Shown: positions 35,937 to 44,298 of the stretch, one piece after another
Numbering within the stretch: the stretch's first letter is position 1
Layout of the letters: the number at the start of each line of letters is the position of its first letter
Source of the DNA: Ferruginibacter sp.
GTDB lineage: Bacteria > Bacteroidota > Bacteroidia > Chitinophagales > Chitinophagaceae
Assembly: GCA_014379625.1 (NCBI GenBank)
Contig: JACMLJ010000036.1
Location: 1-64,000 of the forward strand
Direction of reading: 5' to 3'
DNA: 64,000 nt
The notes under the pieces: model-generated
Database searches by the model: none
What the model was told of the DNA's origin: nothing
What the model saw: the letters and a program-made list of their open reading frames with translations, nothing else
Translations under genes and position numbers: made by a program

Positions 35937-35962
35937 GTTCCACCAAAGGTGGACTTTTTTTT
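35937..35962 (+). terminator. Rho-independent terminator
   Basis: TCCACC (35939-35944) pairs with GGTGGA (35948-35953) across an AAA loop, followed by C and eight T residues. It lies 49 bp after the stand-alone regulator 2 gene. Confidence 0.85.
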
Positions 35963-36180
35963 ACCCGTTTTTTCTTGCCACGGCCGTTTAATTCAGCGGG
36001 GGTGTAGGGTACTACCTGCCTTTGCTGACCTGATACTACATTCCCGCATCCCTTCTCGCGGGGTTGAAAACCTTCGCAAATTGTTTGTCGGTAATTATAG
36101 CCTTTTATAGGCTAACCAAAGCTTATATTTTAGGGTACACCATTTTGTGACCGTTAACGATGTATTGAATTTTACCTGCC
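35963..36180. other. Intergenic region before the aminotransferase
   Basis: No gene was seen. A -7 box (TAACTTTG) directly adjoins the next gene and is listed separately. Confidence 0.4.
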
Positions 36181-36188
36181 TAACTTTG
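36181..36188 (+). promoter_or_regulatory. -7 box (TAACTTTG) next to the aminotransferase start
   Basis: A TAnnTTTG match ends 4 bp before the ATG at 36193, which would give a leaderless or very short leader transcript. A TTTG at 36154-36157 is 23 bp upstream of the box. Confidence 0.5.
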
Positions 36189-36192
36189 CTGC

Positions 36193-37032
36193 ATGAACTA
36201 CTTCAATTATAACGGAAAAATATATAAAGAGGGAAGTCCGGTAATTGGCGCTGATAGCCGTGGGTTGAGATACGGTGATGGTTTGTTTGAAACCATGAAG
36301 ATGCGACAAGCTAAACTGATTTGTGAAGACGAACATTTTTCGCGTTTGTGGAAAGGGTTGAATGTATTACAGTTTGATATTCCCAAGCATTTTACAGTGG
36401 AAAGGATGAAGGAGGAAATTTATTCATTGGCTAAGAAAAATGACCAGGAAACTGCCGCAAGGATCAGGCTGAATATTGTACGGGGAAATGGTGGTTTATA
36501 TGATGTAAAGAGCCATGTACCTGCTTATATCATTCAAACATGGCCCCTTGCAGAAAGCAATGAAGAATGGAACAGCAATGGCCTGGTACTGGGCATTTAT
36601 GAAGCCGCAAAAAAAAGTTGCGATATACTCAGCAATCTCAAACACAATAACTACCTGCCCTACGTACTGGCTGCCTTAGCCGCAAAGAAAGAAAAATGGA
36701 ATGATGCCATTATTTTGAATACTAACGGAAGGATATGTGACACCACTATCGCCAATATCTTTTGCATAAAAGATAACCTGGTGTATACGCCGTCATTAAA
36801 TGAGGGTTGCGTGGCAGGTATCATGAGAAAAATGTTAATAAAAAATCTGCTCCGGGAGAACAGGGAATTCATTGAGAAAGAATTAACCGTTGTTGACTTA
36901 TTAACCGCTGATGAAGTGTTTTTAACAAACAGCATCTATAACATCAGGTGGGTGCAGCGCATTGGCGATATTTCCTATCGGAATATGGTAACTCAAGAAA
37001 TATTTACAGGGCTCATTCAAACCATTTTATAG
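36193..37032 (+). CDS. Class IV PLP aminotransferase (4-amino-4-deoxychorismate lyase or IlvE-like)
   Basis: This 279-residue enzyme begins with the family hallmarks RGLRYGDGLFETMKM. The PLP-binding Lys is Lys150 in ILSNLKHNNYLP, then comes NTNGRICDTTIANIF (the E-x-x-x-NIF equivalent, here D-x3-NIF). The family covers aminodeoxychorismate lyase (PabC), D-amino-acid and branched-chain aminotransferases. The length and the short sequence around residues 28-40 fit PabC-like enzymes slightly better, but the substrate cannot be fixed. No pabA/B gene is near. Confidence 0.8.
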   Translation: MNYFNYNGKIYKEGSPVIGADSRGLRYGDGLFETMKMRQAKLICEDEHFSRLWKGLNVLQFDIPKHFTVERMKEEIYSLAKKNDQETAARIRLNIVRGNGGLYDVKSHVPAYIIQTWPLAESNEEWNSNGLVLGIYEAAKKSCDILSNLKHNNYLPYVLAALAAKKEKWNDAIILNTNGRICDTTIANIFCIKDNLVYTPSLNEGCVAGIMRKMLIKNLLRENREFIEKELTVVDLLTADEVFLTNSIYNIRWVQRIGDISYRNMVTQEIFTGLIQTIL

Positions 37033-37177
37033 TTGAGCTGTTTAACCAATTAAATATACCGCAAATTTTTTCGCGATCCCGAAGCAAAGCGATTATTCGA
37101 ATCAACAACAGGGAGTACTCTAAAGATTTAAAATTTTGGTTAAGCGCGTATTTAAGCGTTTGAGGTAACAGTAAAAC

Positions 37178-38482
37178 ATGCAAAAAGTAAACATCATTTG
37201 GTTGCGTCGTGATCTCCGTTTGCACGATAATGCGGCTTTATACCATGCATTACAATCCGGCATTCCGGTAATTCCCATTTTTATTTTTGATACAAATATC
37301 CTGGATAAACTGGAGGATAAGGCAGACCGGCGGGTGGAATTTATACATGCCGCTTTAACGGAAATGCAACAAAAGCTGGTGGCCACGGGTTCCACATTGG
37401 AAGTATTTTACGGAAACCCTTTGGATATATTTAAGACATTAGTATTAAAATATTCGATCGGGCAGGTTTTTACCAATCACGATTATGAACCCTATGCACT
37501 GGAAAGAGAAAAGATCATCTGCAATTTTTTAGTTGGCAATAACATATTGTTCTCTACTTTTAAAGACCAGGTTGTGCTCGAAAAGAATGAAGTTTTGAAG
37601 GACGATGGTAAACCTTACACAGTTTTTACACCTTACAGCCGCAAATGGAAAGCTGTATTAACCGGTTATCATTTAAAGGCTTACCCTACCGAAAAATATG
37701 TTGAAATTTTTTTTCAGCAACCGGTAAAGGAAATCCCTTCTTTATTCTCAATGGGTTTTACGGAAGCAGACAAGCCTTTCCCCTCCAAATCCTTACATGA
37801 AGAATTGGTAAAAAAATATGCCGGCCAAAGAAATTTTCCGGCAATAAAAGGAACTTCAAAACTGGGGGTGCATTTGCGTTTTGGTACTATCAGCATAAGG
37901 GAACTTGCATTGAAAAGCAGCGGCCTTTCGGAAACCTTTTTGAATGAATTGATTTGGAGGGATTTTTATCACATGATATTATGGCATTTCCCGCAAGTGG
38001 GCCATGGCAAAGCATTTAAGCCGGAATATGATACTATTGAATGGAGAAAAGATGACGGTGAATTTGAACGCTGGTGCAATGGGCAAACAGGGTACCCGAT
38101 TGTTGATGCCGGTATGCGGGAATTAAATGAGACAGGTTTTATGCACAACCGGGTACGCATGATCGTTGCATCTTTTTTAACCAAACATTTATTACTTGAC
38201 TGGCGATTGGGGGAAGCGTATTTTGCCCAAAAATTATTAGACTTTGACCTGGCTGCCAACAACGGTGGCTGGCAATGGGCGGCCGGCAGTGGTTGTGACG
38301 CCGCTCCGTATTTCAGGATATTCAACCCTTATTTGCAAACCCAAAAGTTTGATCCGCAATTGGAATATATCAAAAAATGGGTGCCGGAATTCCAGGAATT
38401 TACTTATCCCCAACCAATTGTTGTTCACGAAGAAGCAAGAAAACGATGCCTTGAAGTGTATGGGAAGGCGCTAAAGAAATGA
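37178..38482 (+). CDS. phrB: Deoxyribodipyrimidine photolyase (class I)
   Basis: This 434-residue flavoprotein has the N-terminal photolyase domain (IIWLRRDLRLHDNAAL, antenna side) and the C-terminal FAD-binding domain with LIWRDFYHMILWHFP, GYPIVDAGMREL and the diagnostic NNGGWQWAAGSGCDAAPYFR stretch (split across the FAD pocket). It repairs cyclobutane pyrimidine dimers with blue light. Length is a little short of E. coli PhrB (about 470). It is probably transcribed alone, with a hairpin at 38571-38598 downstream. Confidence 0.93.
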   Translation: MQKVNIIWLRRDLRLHDNAALYHALQSGIPVIPIFIFDTNILDKLEDKADRRVEFIHAALTEMQQKLVATGSTLEVFYGNPLDIFKTLVLKYSIGQVFTNHDYEPYALEREKIICNFLVGNNILFSTFKDQVVLEKNEVLKDDGKPYTVFTPYSRKWKAVLTGYHLKAYPTEKYVEIFFQQPVKEIPSLFSMGFTEADKPFPSKSLHEELVKKYAGQRNFPAIKGTSKLGVHLRFGTISIRELALKSSGLSETFLNELIWRDFYHMILWHFPQVGHGKAFKPEYDTIEWRKDDGEFERWCNGQTGYPIVDAGMRELNETGFMHNRVRMIVASFLTKHLLLDWRLGEAYFAQKLLDFDLAANNGGWQWAAGSGCDAAPYFRIFNPYLQTQKFDPQLEYIKKWVPEFQEFTYPQPIVVHEEARKRCLEVYGKALKK

Positions 38483-38570
38483 CTCAAGTACCTGTCTAAA
38501 ATTCAGCGTCCAAAACCTTTATATAATTTCAGGTTAATTGATCACGGGCCAAAAAGAAAAATTGTTTGGA

Positions 38571-38598
38571 ACCTTCATTTTTGAAGGTATTGTTTTTC
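38571..38598 (+). terminator. Terminator-like hairpin after the photolyase gene
   Basis: ACCTTCA (38571-38577) pairs with TGAAGGT (38582-38588) across TTTT, followed by ATTGTTTTTC. The T-run begins four bases after the stem, so efficiency is uncertain. Confidence 0.5.
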
Positions 38599-38711
38599 TT
38601 CAATCAATGAAAGTCAGTTTTGCAGCCGCAGTTTTTTCGTTTTGAAAAAGTTTAAATGGGAGCACTTCATTTTTAAGTTGCTATGTTGGTCGCAGTTGTC
38701 GTTCTGGCTAC

Positions 38712-39110
38712 CTATAAAGTTTTCAAATATGTTAAAAGGTCTTTTTTATCTTTATCGGCCATTTTCCAAATTACCCCAATATTAGCTTTGGTTCCATTGC
38801 TTTTTAAGTCGTGGTCAAGGAAGCGAAAAAATAGACTGTCAGTATAAGGAATGGTAAAATTATTGGAATTACTCAAATAACTGAACTTTATGGAAACCTT
38901 ATTCATTGCGTCACCTTTTTTTCCATGACAACCCTTGCAACTATTAACAAATTTTATTCTTGATGCCGATTTGTCAAGCATTACTTCACCCTGCATATTT
39001 TTACCAGAATTGTATATTGTTGCTCCATTACTTTCATAAAATTTCTTGCTGCAGGCAGCACAAAAAATAATAAGGGTAAAAACTAAAAATATTATTCTGT
39101 ACCTCTTCAT
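38712..39110 (-). CDS. Small c-type cytochrome lipoprotein
   Basis: This 132-residue protein has a lipoprotein signal (lipobox CAAC, Cys20) and one haem-binding motif C58-K-G-C61-H62, followed by GKKGD. Possible distal Met residues occur at IGVIWKMAD near the end. It sits directly after a DUF1772 gene with no gap, in an operon that ends the AraC-linked group. It is likely a periplasmic electron carrier; the partner is unknown. Confidence 0.82.
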   Translation of the reverse strand: MKRYRIIFLVFTLIIFCAACSKKFYESNGATIYNSGKNMQGEVMLDKSASRIKFVNSCKGCHGKKGDAMNKVSIKFSYLSNSNNFTIPYTDSLFFRFLDHDLKSNGTKANIGVIWKMADKDKKDLLTYLKTL

Positions 39111-39623
39111 CTAAATTTTTTGTTTAATAACTGCAATAATTGTCAGGCAAAATGTTAAGATTGCTGCGATGGTTCTGATGGTATGATATTTATTCCAGCT
39201 ATTCTCAAACATTTGTCGCATAAATACAATATCTTTTTGAGTAGCAGTTGAAATGTCAAACTTTTCTAATAGTTCATTTAATGGAATATTACCAAAAACA
39301 GTTACACCAAAAACGGTTATAGCATATAGCAATGTAGCTGACAGTAAAAGATAAAATGTTAGCGGATTATATTTGCCATAGCTCAACCAGGTGGCAACAG
39401 GAAGCACCAATAAACTACCGATAAAACTGATAAAGAAATATGGATTTTGAATAGCTTTATTGATATGTTGAAAGGATTGCAGGTATACATCATCCTGTAG
39501 TTTTTCTAATCCTCTTATTACAGAACAGTCGTATCCATAAAAGAGCCCGGCTAATAAACCAGTAAGTAGTATGGCTATCACTTGAGATAGTTGAATAAGG
39601 GTCAAGTTTATTGAACTTTCCAT
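39111..39623 (-). CDS. DUF1772-family membrane protein
   Basis: This 170-residue protein has four hydrophobic helices. The N-terminal stretch LLTGLLAGLFYGYDCSVIRGL and the later AITVFGVTVFGNIPLNELLEKFD match the DUF1772 (anthrone oxygenase-like) family, in which the FGNIPLN phrase is characteristic. Enzyme activity is described only for some fungal members. It overlaps the NmrA-like gene by 16 bp, and the cytochrome gene abuts its end, so the three form a tight operon. Confidence 0.8.
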   Translation of the reverse strand: MESSINLTLIQLSQVIAILLTGLLAGLFYGYDCSVIRGLEKLQDDVYLQSFQHINKAIQNPYFFISFIGSLLVLPVATWLSYGKYNPLTFYLLLSATLLYAITVFGVTVFGNIPLNELLEKFDISTATQKDIVFMRQMFENSWNKYHTIRTIAAILTFCLTIIAVIKQKI

Positions 39624-40432
39624 ATGCCGGTTTTAGCAGTTTTAGTTACATATTCTTTAAAGCTGGTAGGTTTTGTGCCTAATATTTTTTCTATGTCAGT
39701 ACTCACTGATTCATTTCTTCCATCCAAAACTTCAGAAAATAAATATTGTATCAACCCTACAAAATCGTCGGGCAATTGGTAAGATTTGAGCGCAGTCACA
39801 TACTCATCAATACTTATTTCGGCATAAGGAATCTCCCTGTTTAACTCTTTTGCAATTAAGGATGTAGCAGACTCAAATGATAATAATTCTGGGCCGGTAA
39901 GTTCGTAGATTTTATGCGAATGTTTGTTGTCTGCCAATACGGATACTGCCACTTCGGCAATATCATCTGTATCAACAAATGGTTCTAAAGCGTTGGTTAC
40001 TGGTAGTACCACTTCGTTTGTTAAAATTGAATCAAGCAAAAAACTTTCACTAAAGTTCTGCATAAACCAGCTTGCCCTGATAATTGTCCAATCCATCCCG
40101 GATTGAATAATTATTTGTTCACAAGCCCTGGATTCTTTTTCGCCCCTGCCGGATAGTAACACTAATTTATTTACGCCATTAGCTTTAGCAGTGTCTGCAA
40201 ATAATTTAATTTGTTTAAAGGAGTTGGGTACCGCCAAATCAGGTTGAAAGGTTATGTAAACACTTTCGATTCCTTTAAGTACGTTTTGCCAGTTACCTGG
40301 TTCGTCCCAATTGAAAGGCGGATTTTCATTTCTTGATCCTAAACGAATGGGGATTTGAAGGTTTTGTAATCTTTCGGCAACTCGTTTGCCCGTTTTTCCT
40401 GTACCTCCTAAAACTAAAATCCTGTTGCTCAT
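39608..40432 (-). CDS. NmrA/atypical SDR NAD(P)-binding protein
   Basis: This 274-residue atypical short-chain dehydrogenase starts with the nucleotide loop VLGGTGKTGKRVAERL. The catalytic YxxxK is absent, and the LSGRGEKESRACEQII and WTIIRASWFMQNF stretches are typical of NmrA-like/NAD(P)H azoreductase-type proteins. It is probably an NADP-dependent reductase or redox sensor. It is the first gene of the operon, starting 75 bp from the end of the AraC regulator gene (40508) on the same strand. Confidence 0.8.
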   Translation of the reverse strand: MSNRILVLGGTGKTGKRVAERLQNLQIPIRLGSRNENPPFNWDEPGNWQNVLKGIESVYITFQPDLAVPNSFKQIKLFADTAKANGVNKLVLLSGRGEKESRACEQIIIQSGMDWTIIRASWFMQNFSESFLLDSILTNEVVLPVTNALEPFVDTDDIAEVAVSVLADNKHSHKIYELTGPELLSFESATSLIAKELNREIPYAEISIDEYVTALKSYQLPDDFVGLIQYLFSEVLDGRNESVSTDIEKILGTKPTSFKEYVTKTAKTGIWKVQ

Positions 40433-40507
40433 ATTTTTTGATATTTAAAAGTATGAAGCAAAATTAGCATCGCGTTAAACCGATAAATAGATCAAAACCG
40501 ACAAAAT

Positions 40508-41287
40508 CTATTTTTGTGATTTAAAAGCTAATGGTGTTTTTCCTGTAAATGCTTTGAATACTTTTATGAAGTGCGACTGGTCGGCAAATCCATTAGCATA
40601 AACAATGTCTGAGAGTTTAGTAAAATCTTTTAAGGTAAGTTGTTCAAGCGATTGCTGGAATTGAATAATTTTGGAAAATTGTTTTGCAGTAACACCAACT
40701 GTATTTAAGAATCTGCGTTCAAAAGTTCTTTCAGTTAAGTGAAGTTCATCGTAAAGGTCTCCTATAATTAGTTGCCCTTTCTTATTGATGATTTTTTGAA
40801 TGGCTTTAGAAATTGTAAAGTCAAGCTCTTGCTGTTTTTCTTGAAATATTGAATGAAGAAAAATGGTAATTATTTCAGTTCTTTCTGTAAAGTTTCTGGC
40901 CCGACTCAATTTTTTGATGGTATCTATACCGATATTATTGTTTAATTGATCCAGGTTATAGCAATTGTCGTTAAGGTCTTTTGGCGATACGTAAAAAAAA
41001 CTTTTGAGAACAAACGGATAAAGTTGAAATATTATTAGTTTGTAGGCTCCCGACATTACTAATTCAATCGGGGCTAATGTTTGTCCATACAAAAACATAG
41101 CAGGCATCAACTTATTATGGGGATTTATTAAAAGCCCGTTCACTGTTTCCTGGAATATTAGTCCGGGGTAGCCGTCTGCAAAAAAAGGGAGAATGGTCTT
41201 TTGTTTTGCGTCCTGCTCTTCAAAAACCAGGATATTTTTTACAAAGAGTGATATTGATTTGTCGGGAATTATTGACTTGAAATCCAT
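40508..41287 (-). CDS. AraC-family transcriptional regulator
   Basis: This 259-residue regulator has an N-terminal DUF6597-like ligand domain (about residues 1-140) and a C-terminal double helix-turn-helix (about 160-255) with the AraC features LHLTERTFERRFLNTVGVTA and DIVYANGFADQSHFIKVFKA. It is immediately upstream of, and on the same strand as, the NmrA/DUF1772/cytochrome operon, so it is likely its local regulator. The effector is unknown. Confidence 0.85.
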   Translation of the reverse strand: MDFKSIIPDKSISLFVKNILVFEEQDAKQKTILPFFADGYPGLIFQETVNGLLINPHNKLMPAMFLYGQTLAPIELVMSGAYKLIIFQLYPFVLKSFFYVSPKDLNDNCYNLDQLNNNIGIDTIKKLSRARNFTERTEIITIFLHSIFQEKQQELDFTISKAIQKIINKKGQLIIGDLYDELHLTERTFERRFLNTVGVTAKQFSKIIQFQQSLEQLTLKDFTKLSDIVYANGFADQSHFIKVFKAFTGKTPLAFKSQK

Positions 41288-41565
41288 AGTCTTTTATCTG
41301 CTTGAAAAACTAAAGTATAAATTACGCACTAATGGCCACCGGTGTTGGTTCTGAACAAATGATTGCGGGCGATAAGTTCAGGTTCCGCATTCCCTTTAAT
41401 GGATTTCTTTAGCAAAATCATGGCTTTGTTAATCTCAATTAAAGGTTTTCTGAGCGAAGGATGCCAGTAGTGCTTTTATTGGTTAGAAAAATAATGAAAA
41501 AAAATTTATTTTTTAAAATAGAATTCGTTGATTGACAGTATAAGCTGTATTACGCCTGACTTTTT

Positions 41566-42399
41566 TTAATGCAGTAAAAATATATTATCCGGTTTTTCAG
41601 TATTTACACCTGAAGTCGCCTGGTGAATGGCCAGCAAATTACGAATGGCATCTTTCCCCGAATCGCCCAGTTCCAAAGAAAACTCATTAACATACAGGTC
41701 AATGTGCTGCCTCATTACCGCGTCGCTCATTTCCTGTGCATGGATGCGGGTATATTCATTCAGCACAGGGTAATTTGTAAATGCGTATTCAATACTTTTT
41801 TTAATAAGCCTGTCTGTTTTTTGTTGCAGGTCAATATTTAATTCCCTTTTGATAACAATGCCCCCCAATGGGATAGCATTGCCGGTTTCCTTCTCCCAAA
41901 AATCACCAAGATCAATAATTTTTTTAAGGCCTTTTCCTTCGTAGGTAAAACGGTTTTCATGGATAATTACACCCAGCCCTTTATTTGCCAGCACAAAGTT
42001 TTCAATTTCATCATAACGCAGAAAGCGCTTGTTTTTCGAATGGGGATAGGCCATTGAAAAAAGCAGGTTTGCCGTTGTATTTTCTCCTGGTATTGCAACA
42101 ATACAATCTTCCACCTGCTTCGTGCCTGTATCGGAATTGGCAATTAACAAAGGGCCTACCCCTTTTCCCAAAGCGCTGCCACTGTTCAATACTATATACT
42201 TATCCAGCACTAAGGGCAGCACGGCATAGCTAAGTTTTGTGATTGCTAATCTACCTTCCAATGCCCATTCATTTAATGTTTGCACGTCTTCCAGCGCCAC
42301 ATCAAAATCAATCCCTTCCGTATCAATTTTATTATTCACCAGTGCATCAAAAATAAAAGTGTCGTTGGGGCAGGGCGAGAAGCCAAGGGTTAACCGCAT
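41566..42399 (-). CDS. mqnD: 1,4-dihydroxy-6-naphthoate synthase (futalosine pathway)
   Basis: This 277-residue periplasmic-binding-protein-like enzyme begins RLTLGFSPCPNDTFIFDAL, the MqnD signature, with NSGSALGKGVGPLL and GLGVIIHENRFTY later. It converts cyclic dehypoxanthinyl futalosine to 1,4-dihydroxy-6-naphthoate in menaquinone synthesis. Length and start are normal. The mqnB gene follows on the same strand upstream (42529-43173), giving two non-adjacent steps of the pathway side by side. Confidence 0.94.
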   Translation of the reverse strand: MRLTLGFSPCPNDTFIFDALVNNKIDTEGIDFDVALEDVQTLNEWALEGRLAITKLSYAVLPLVLDKYIVLNSGSALGKGVGPLLIANSDTGTKQVEDCIVAIPGENTTANLLFSMAYPHSKNKRFLRYDEIENFVLANKGLGVIIHENRFTYEGKGLKKIIDLGDFWEKETGNAIPLGGIVIKRELNIDLQQKTDRLIKKSIEYAFTNYPVLNEYTRIHAQEMSDAVMRQHIDLYVNEFSLELGDSGKDAIRNLLAIHQATSGVNTEKPDNIFLLH

Positions 42400-42412
42400 G
42401 TTTATAGCTTAG

Positions 42413-42511
42413 TTGTTGAATGTTAAAAGTTGATGGTTGAAAGTGTGTGATTGAAAGTTTGATGATTGCAGTATGTGATTAAAATTGATTGTCGATTGGT
42501 AATGGTTGAAA
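42413..42511. repeat. Low-complexity tract upstream of mqnD (GTTGAAAG-like units)
   Basis: Degenerate short direct units such as GTTGAATG, GTTGATGG, GTTGAAAG, ATTGAAAG and TTTGATGA run through the 129-bp gap between mqnB and mqnD. It runs into the heptamer tract next to the mqnB stop. Confidence 0.5.
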
Positions 42512-42518
42512 CCCCGCC

Positions 42519-42547
42519 TTTTGCCCATTCACCATTCGCCATTCACG
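42519..42547. repeat. Heptamer tract (TTNNCCA) overlapping the mqnB stop codon
   Basis: Units TTGCCCA, TTCACCA, TTCGCCA, TTCACGC. Read on the minus strand, this tract encodes the last MqnB residues (VNGEW) and its stop. Related tracts are at 22921 and 51922. Confidence 0.6.
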
Positions 42548-43173
42548 CTTAGCACTTCCTCAATTACCTTAAAGAGTTCTTTATTCAAATTAGCAATGGC
42601 TTCTTTTAACTTCCATTTGCTTTTGTCCCTTTCACCAATTAGGTTAGAGATACTTCTTATTTGTAAAAATGGAATATTTTCCTGCAGGCAAACATAGTGC
42701 AGGGCAGCCCCCTCCATGCTTTCTATCTCCGGCGCAAAATTAATAATCGCCTGTTGTTTTTGTAAAAAACTATCGCTTACTTTGTTTACGGTGATGGCTT
42801 TTACAGCGGGTAACAATGAATGGGTAAAAATATTGTTCGGATTAACCAACCATCCATCGCTAAATGGGAATGCATCTTTATCAGCGAATCCCGATTTAAA
42901 AATACTCCTGAAGTTTTCTTTTTCTTCCATTCCAATATCAGCAAAAGTATCCTGCTTTACCAATACCACTTCGCCTAACTCAATATCATCAGTAAAACTA
43001 CCTGCGATACCAGCCTGTATCACCAAATCAGTTGCATTTTGCTGTAGATTTTTTTGTAAATGGTACAAGGTTGACGGAACGCCTACTCCTGTAATCTGCA
43101 CTTCAACTCCATTATTGCCTGATATTAAAGGATCAATTTCTGCTTTTGTAGCTGCTATCACTAAAATTCGCAT
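42529..43173 (-). CDS. mqnB: Futalosine hydrolase
   Basis: This 214-residue nucleoside-hydrolase/phosphorylase-fold enzyme begins MRILVIAATKAEIDPL and shows the family strand GVGVPSTLYHL, IQAGIAGSF (substrate loop) and the catalytic-region motif EIESMEGAALHYVCL. It releases hypoxanthine from futalosine. The start at 43173 was chosen because the longer frame (from 43248) adds 25 non-conserved codons that overlap the promoter of the divergent pterin gene. The C-terminal five residues are encoded by a heptamer repeat tract. Confidence 0.9.
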   Translation of the reverse strand: MRILVIAATKAEIDPLISGNNGVEVQITGVGVPSTLYHLQKNLQQNATDLVIQAGIAGSFTDDIELGEVVLVKQDTFADIGMEEKENFRSIFKSGFADKDAFPFSDGWLVNPNNIFTHSLLPAVKAITVNKVSDSFLQKQQAIINFAPEIESMEGAALHYVCLQENIPFLQIRSISNLIGERDKSKWKLKEAIANLNKELFKVIEEVLSVNGEW

Positions 43174-43218
43174 CCGGCAAATTTCGTATTTACGCTCCAT
43201 ATTTTGGGATTTTGGGTT

Positions 43219-43226
43219 TACCTTTG
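43219..43226 (+). promoter_or_regulatory. -7 box (TACCTTTG) for the first pterin synthase gene
   Basis: A TAnnTTTG match lies 20 bp before the ATG at 43247, in the 73-bp divergent gap with mqnB. Confidence 0.5.
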
Positions 43227-43246
43227 CGAAAATTTTCAGGATAGCC

Positions 43247-43657
43247 ATGGTTTACATCACCCGTATAGAACATTTTAATGCAGCCCACCGGCTTTTTAAT
43301 CCGAATTGGAACAGGGAGAAAAATGAGGAGGTATTCGGGAAGTGTGCAAATGAAAACTGGCATGGACATAATTTTGAGCTGTACGTTACTTTAAAGGGCG
43401 ATCCCAATCCAGATACCGGCTTTGTGTTTGATGTTAAGAAGCTGAGCAGTATTGTAAAAGAGCAGGTGATCGAAAAACTCGATCATAAAAACCTGAATAT
43501 GGATGTTGATTTTATGGAAGGTAAAATATGCTCTATAGAAAACCTTGTAATTGCTATCTGGGAGCAGTTGGTGCCACATTTGCCCCATTGGGTGCAGTTA
43601 CATTGTCTTAAGTTATATGAAACTCCCCGCATTTTTGTGGAATACTACGGTCATTGA
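43247..43657 (+). CDS. 6-pyruvoyl-tetrahydropterin synthase homologue, copy 1
   Basis: This 136-residue protein has zinc ligands His14 (FNAAHRL), His39 and His41 (WHGHNFE) and a catalytic Cys33. The spacing C-x5-HGH (CANENWHGH) is that of true 6-pyruvoyl-tetrahydropterin synthase (PTPS-II), not QueD (C-x3-HGH). LDHKNLNMDV and SIENLVIAIWEQL also parallel the animal PTPS. The open frame continues far upstream (to 42716), but that part is antisense to mqnB. The product would be 6-pyruvoyl-tetrahydropterin from dihydroneopterin triphosphate. Confidence 0.85.
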   Translation: MVYITRIEHFNAAHRLFNPNWNREKNEEVFGKCANENWHGHNFELYVTLKGDPNPDTGFVFDVKKLSSIVKEQVIEKLDHKNLNMDVDFMEGKICSIENLVIAIWEQLVPHLPHWVQLHCLKLYETPRIFVEYYGH

Positions 43658-43848
43658 TTTTCCAGCTGTCTTTGTTTTTCTGTTGTTACTGTAAACAAAT
43701 AGTAACTTTGAGCGTTATTGGATTCAAGAGTTGATGCGTTTGAACAGCAAACTTCTGTTATAGCCTTCAGCAAAAAACGTTCTGAACTATTTCCCGCGAT
43801 TTTGAGTTTAAATGTTGATGCTACTGTTTTAACTATTTCAATTTTCAT
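43651..43848 (-). CDS. Possible small protein nested between pterin genes
   Basis: A 65-codon frame on the minus strand (starting IEIVKTVASTFKLKIAGNSS after Met-Lys) overlaps the end of PTPS copy 1 by 7 bp and is divergent from copy 2. Its composition is plausible for a globular protein and it fills the gap well, but no family is recognised. Could be chance. Confidence 0.3.
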   Translation of the reverse strand: MKIEIVKTVASTFKLKIAGNSSERFLLKAITEVCCSNASTLESNNAQSYYLFTVTTEKQRQLENQ

Positions 43849-43865
43849 TTGTAATACATTCGGTT

Positions 43866-44282
43866 ATGAATAATAGAGTAGCGGTATTCCGCAAGGAACA
43901 TTTTAATGCAGCCCACCGGTTAAATAACCCGGCATGGGATGAGGTTACCAATGCCCGAATTTTTGGCAAATGTAATAATCCGCATTATCACGGACACAAT
44001 TATGAACTGGTAGTAAAAGTTACGGGGGTGCCTGATGAAGCTACCGGTTATGTGTATGATATGAAATTGTTGAGCGACCTGGTGCAGGAACATGTATTGG
44101 AACGTTTTGATCATAAAAATCTGAATGAAGATACGATTGAGTTTAAACTCCTCAATCCCAGTGCCGAAAATATAGCCATCGTAATCTATAATATTCTAAG
44201 AGAAAAAATAGATGAGAAGTTTGACCTGCAAATCCGGCTGTATGAAACCGAAAGAAATTTTGTAGAATATCCCGTTAATTAA
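43866..44282 (+). CDS. 6-pyruvoyl-tetrahydropterin synthase homologue, copy 2
   Basis: This 138-residue paralogue of the gene at 43247 has His17, Cys36 and the C-x5-HGH motif ([12 protein letters not shown], His42, His44), then [10 protein letters not shown] and [10 protein letters not shown]. All catalytic positions known from PTPS are retained in both copies. It sits 16 bp upstream of folE, whose product is the substrate source, giving a coherent pterin unit. Why two copies are kept is unclear; one could have shifted specificity. Confidence 0.86.
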   Translation: MNNRVAVFRKEHFNAAHRLNNPAWDEVTNARIFGKCNNPHYHGHNYELVVKVTGVPDEATGYVYDMKLLSDLVQEHVLERFDHKNLNEDTIEFKLLNPSAENIAIVIYNILREKIDEKFDLQIRLYETERNFVEYPVN

Positions 44283-44298
44283 ATCGAAAAAAAATACA

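Noticed and set aside
42716..43246. Long plus-strand open frame continuing into PTPS copy 1
   Set aside because: It is antisense to mqnB throughout; the PTPS family start (MVYITRIEHF) is at 43247 with a promoter box just upstream.
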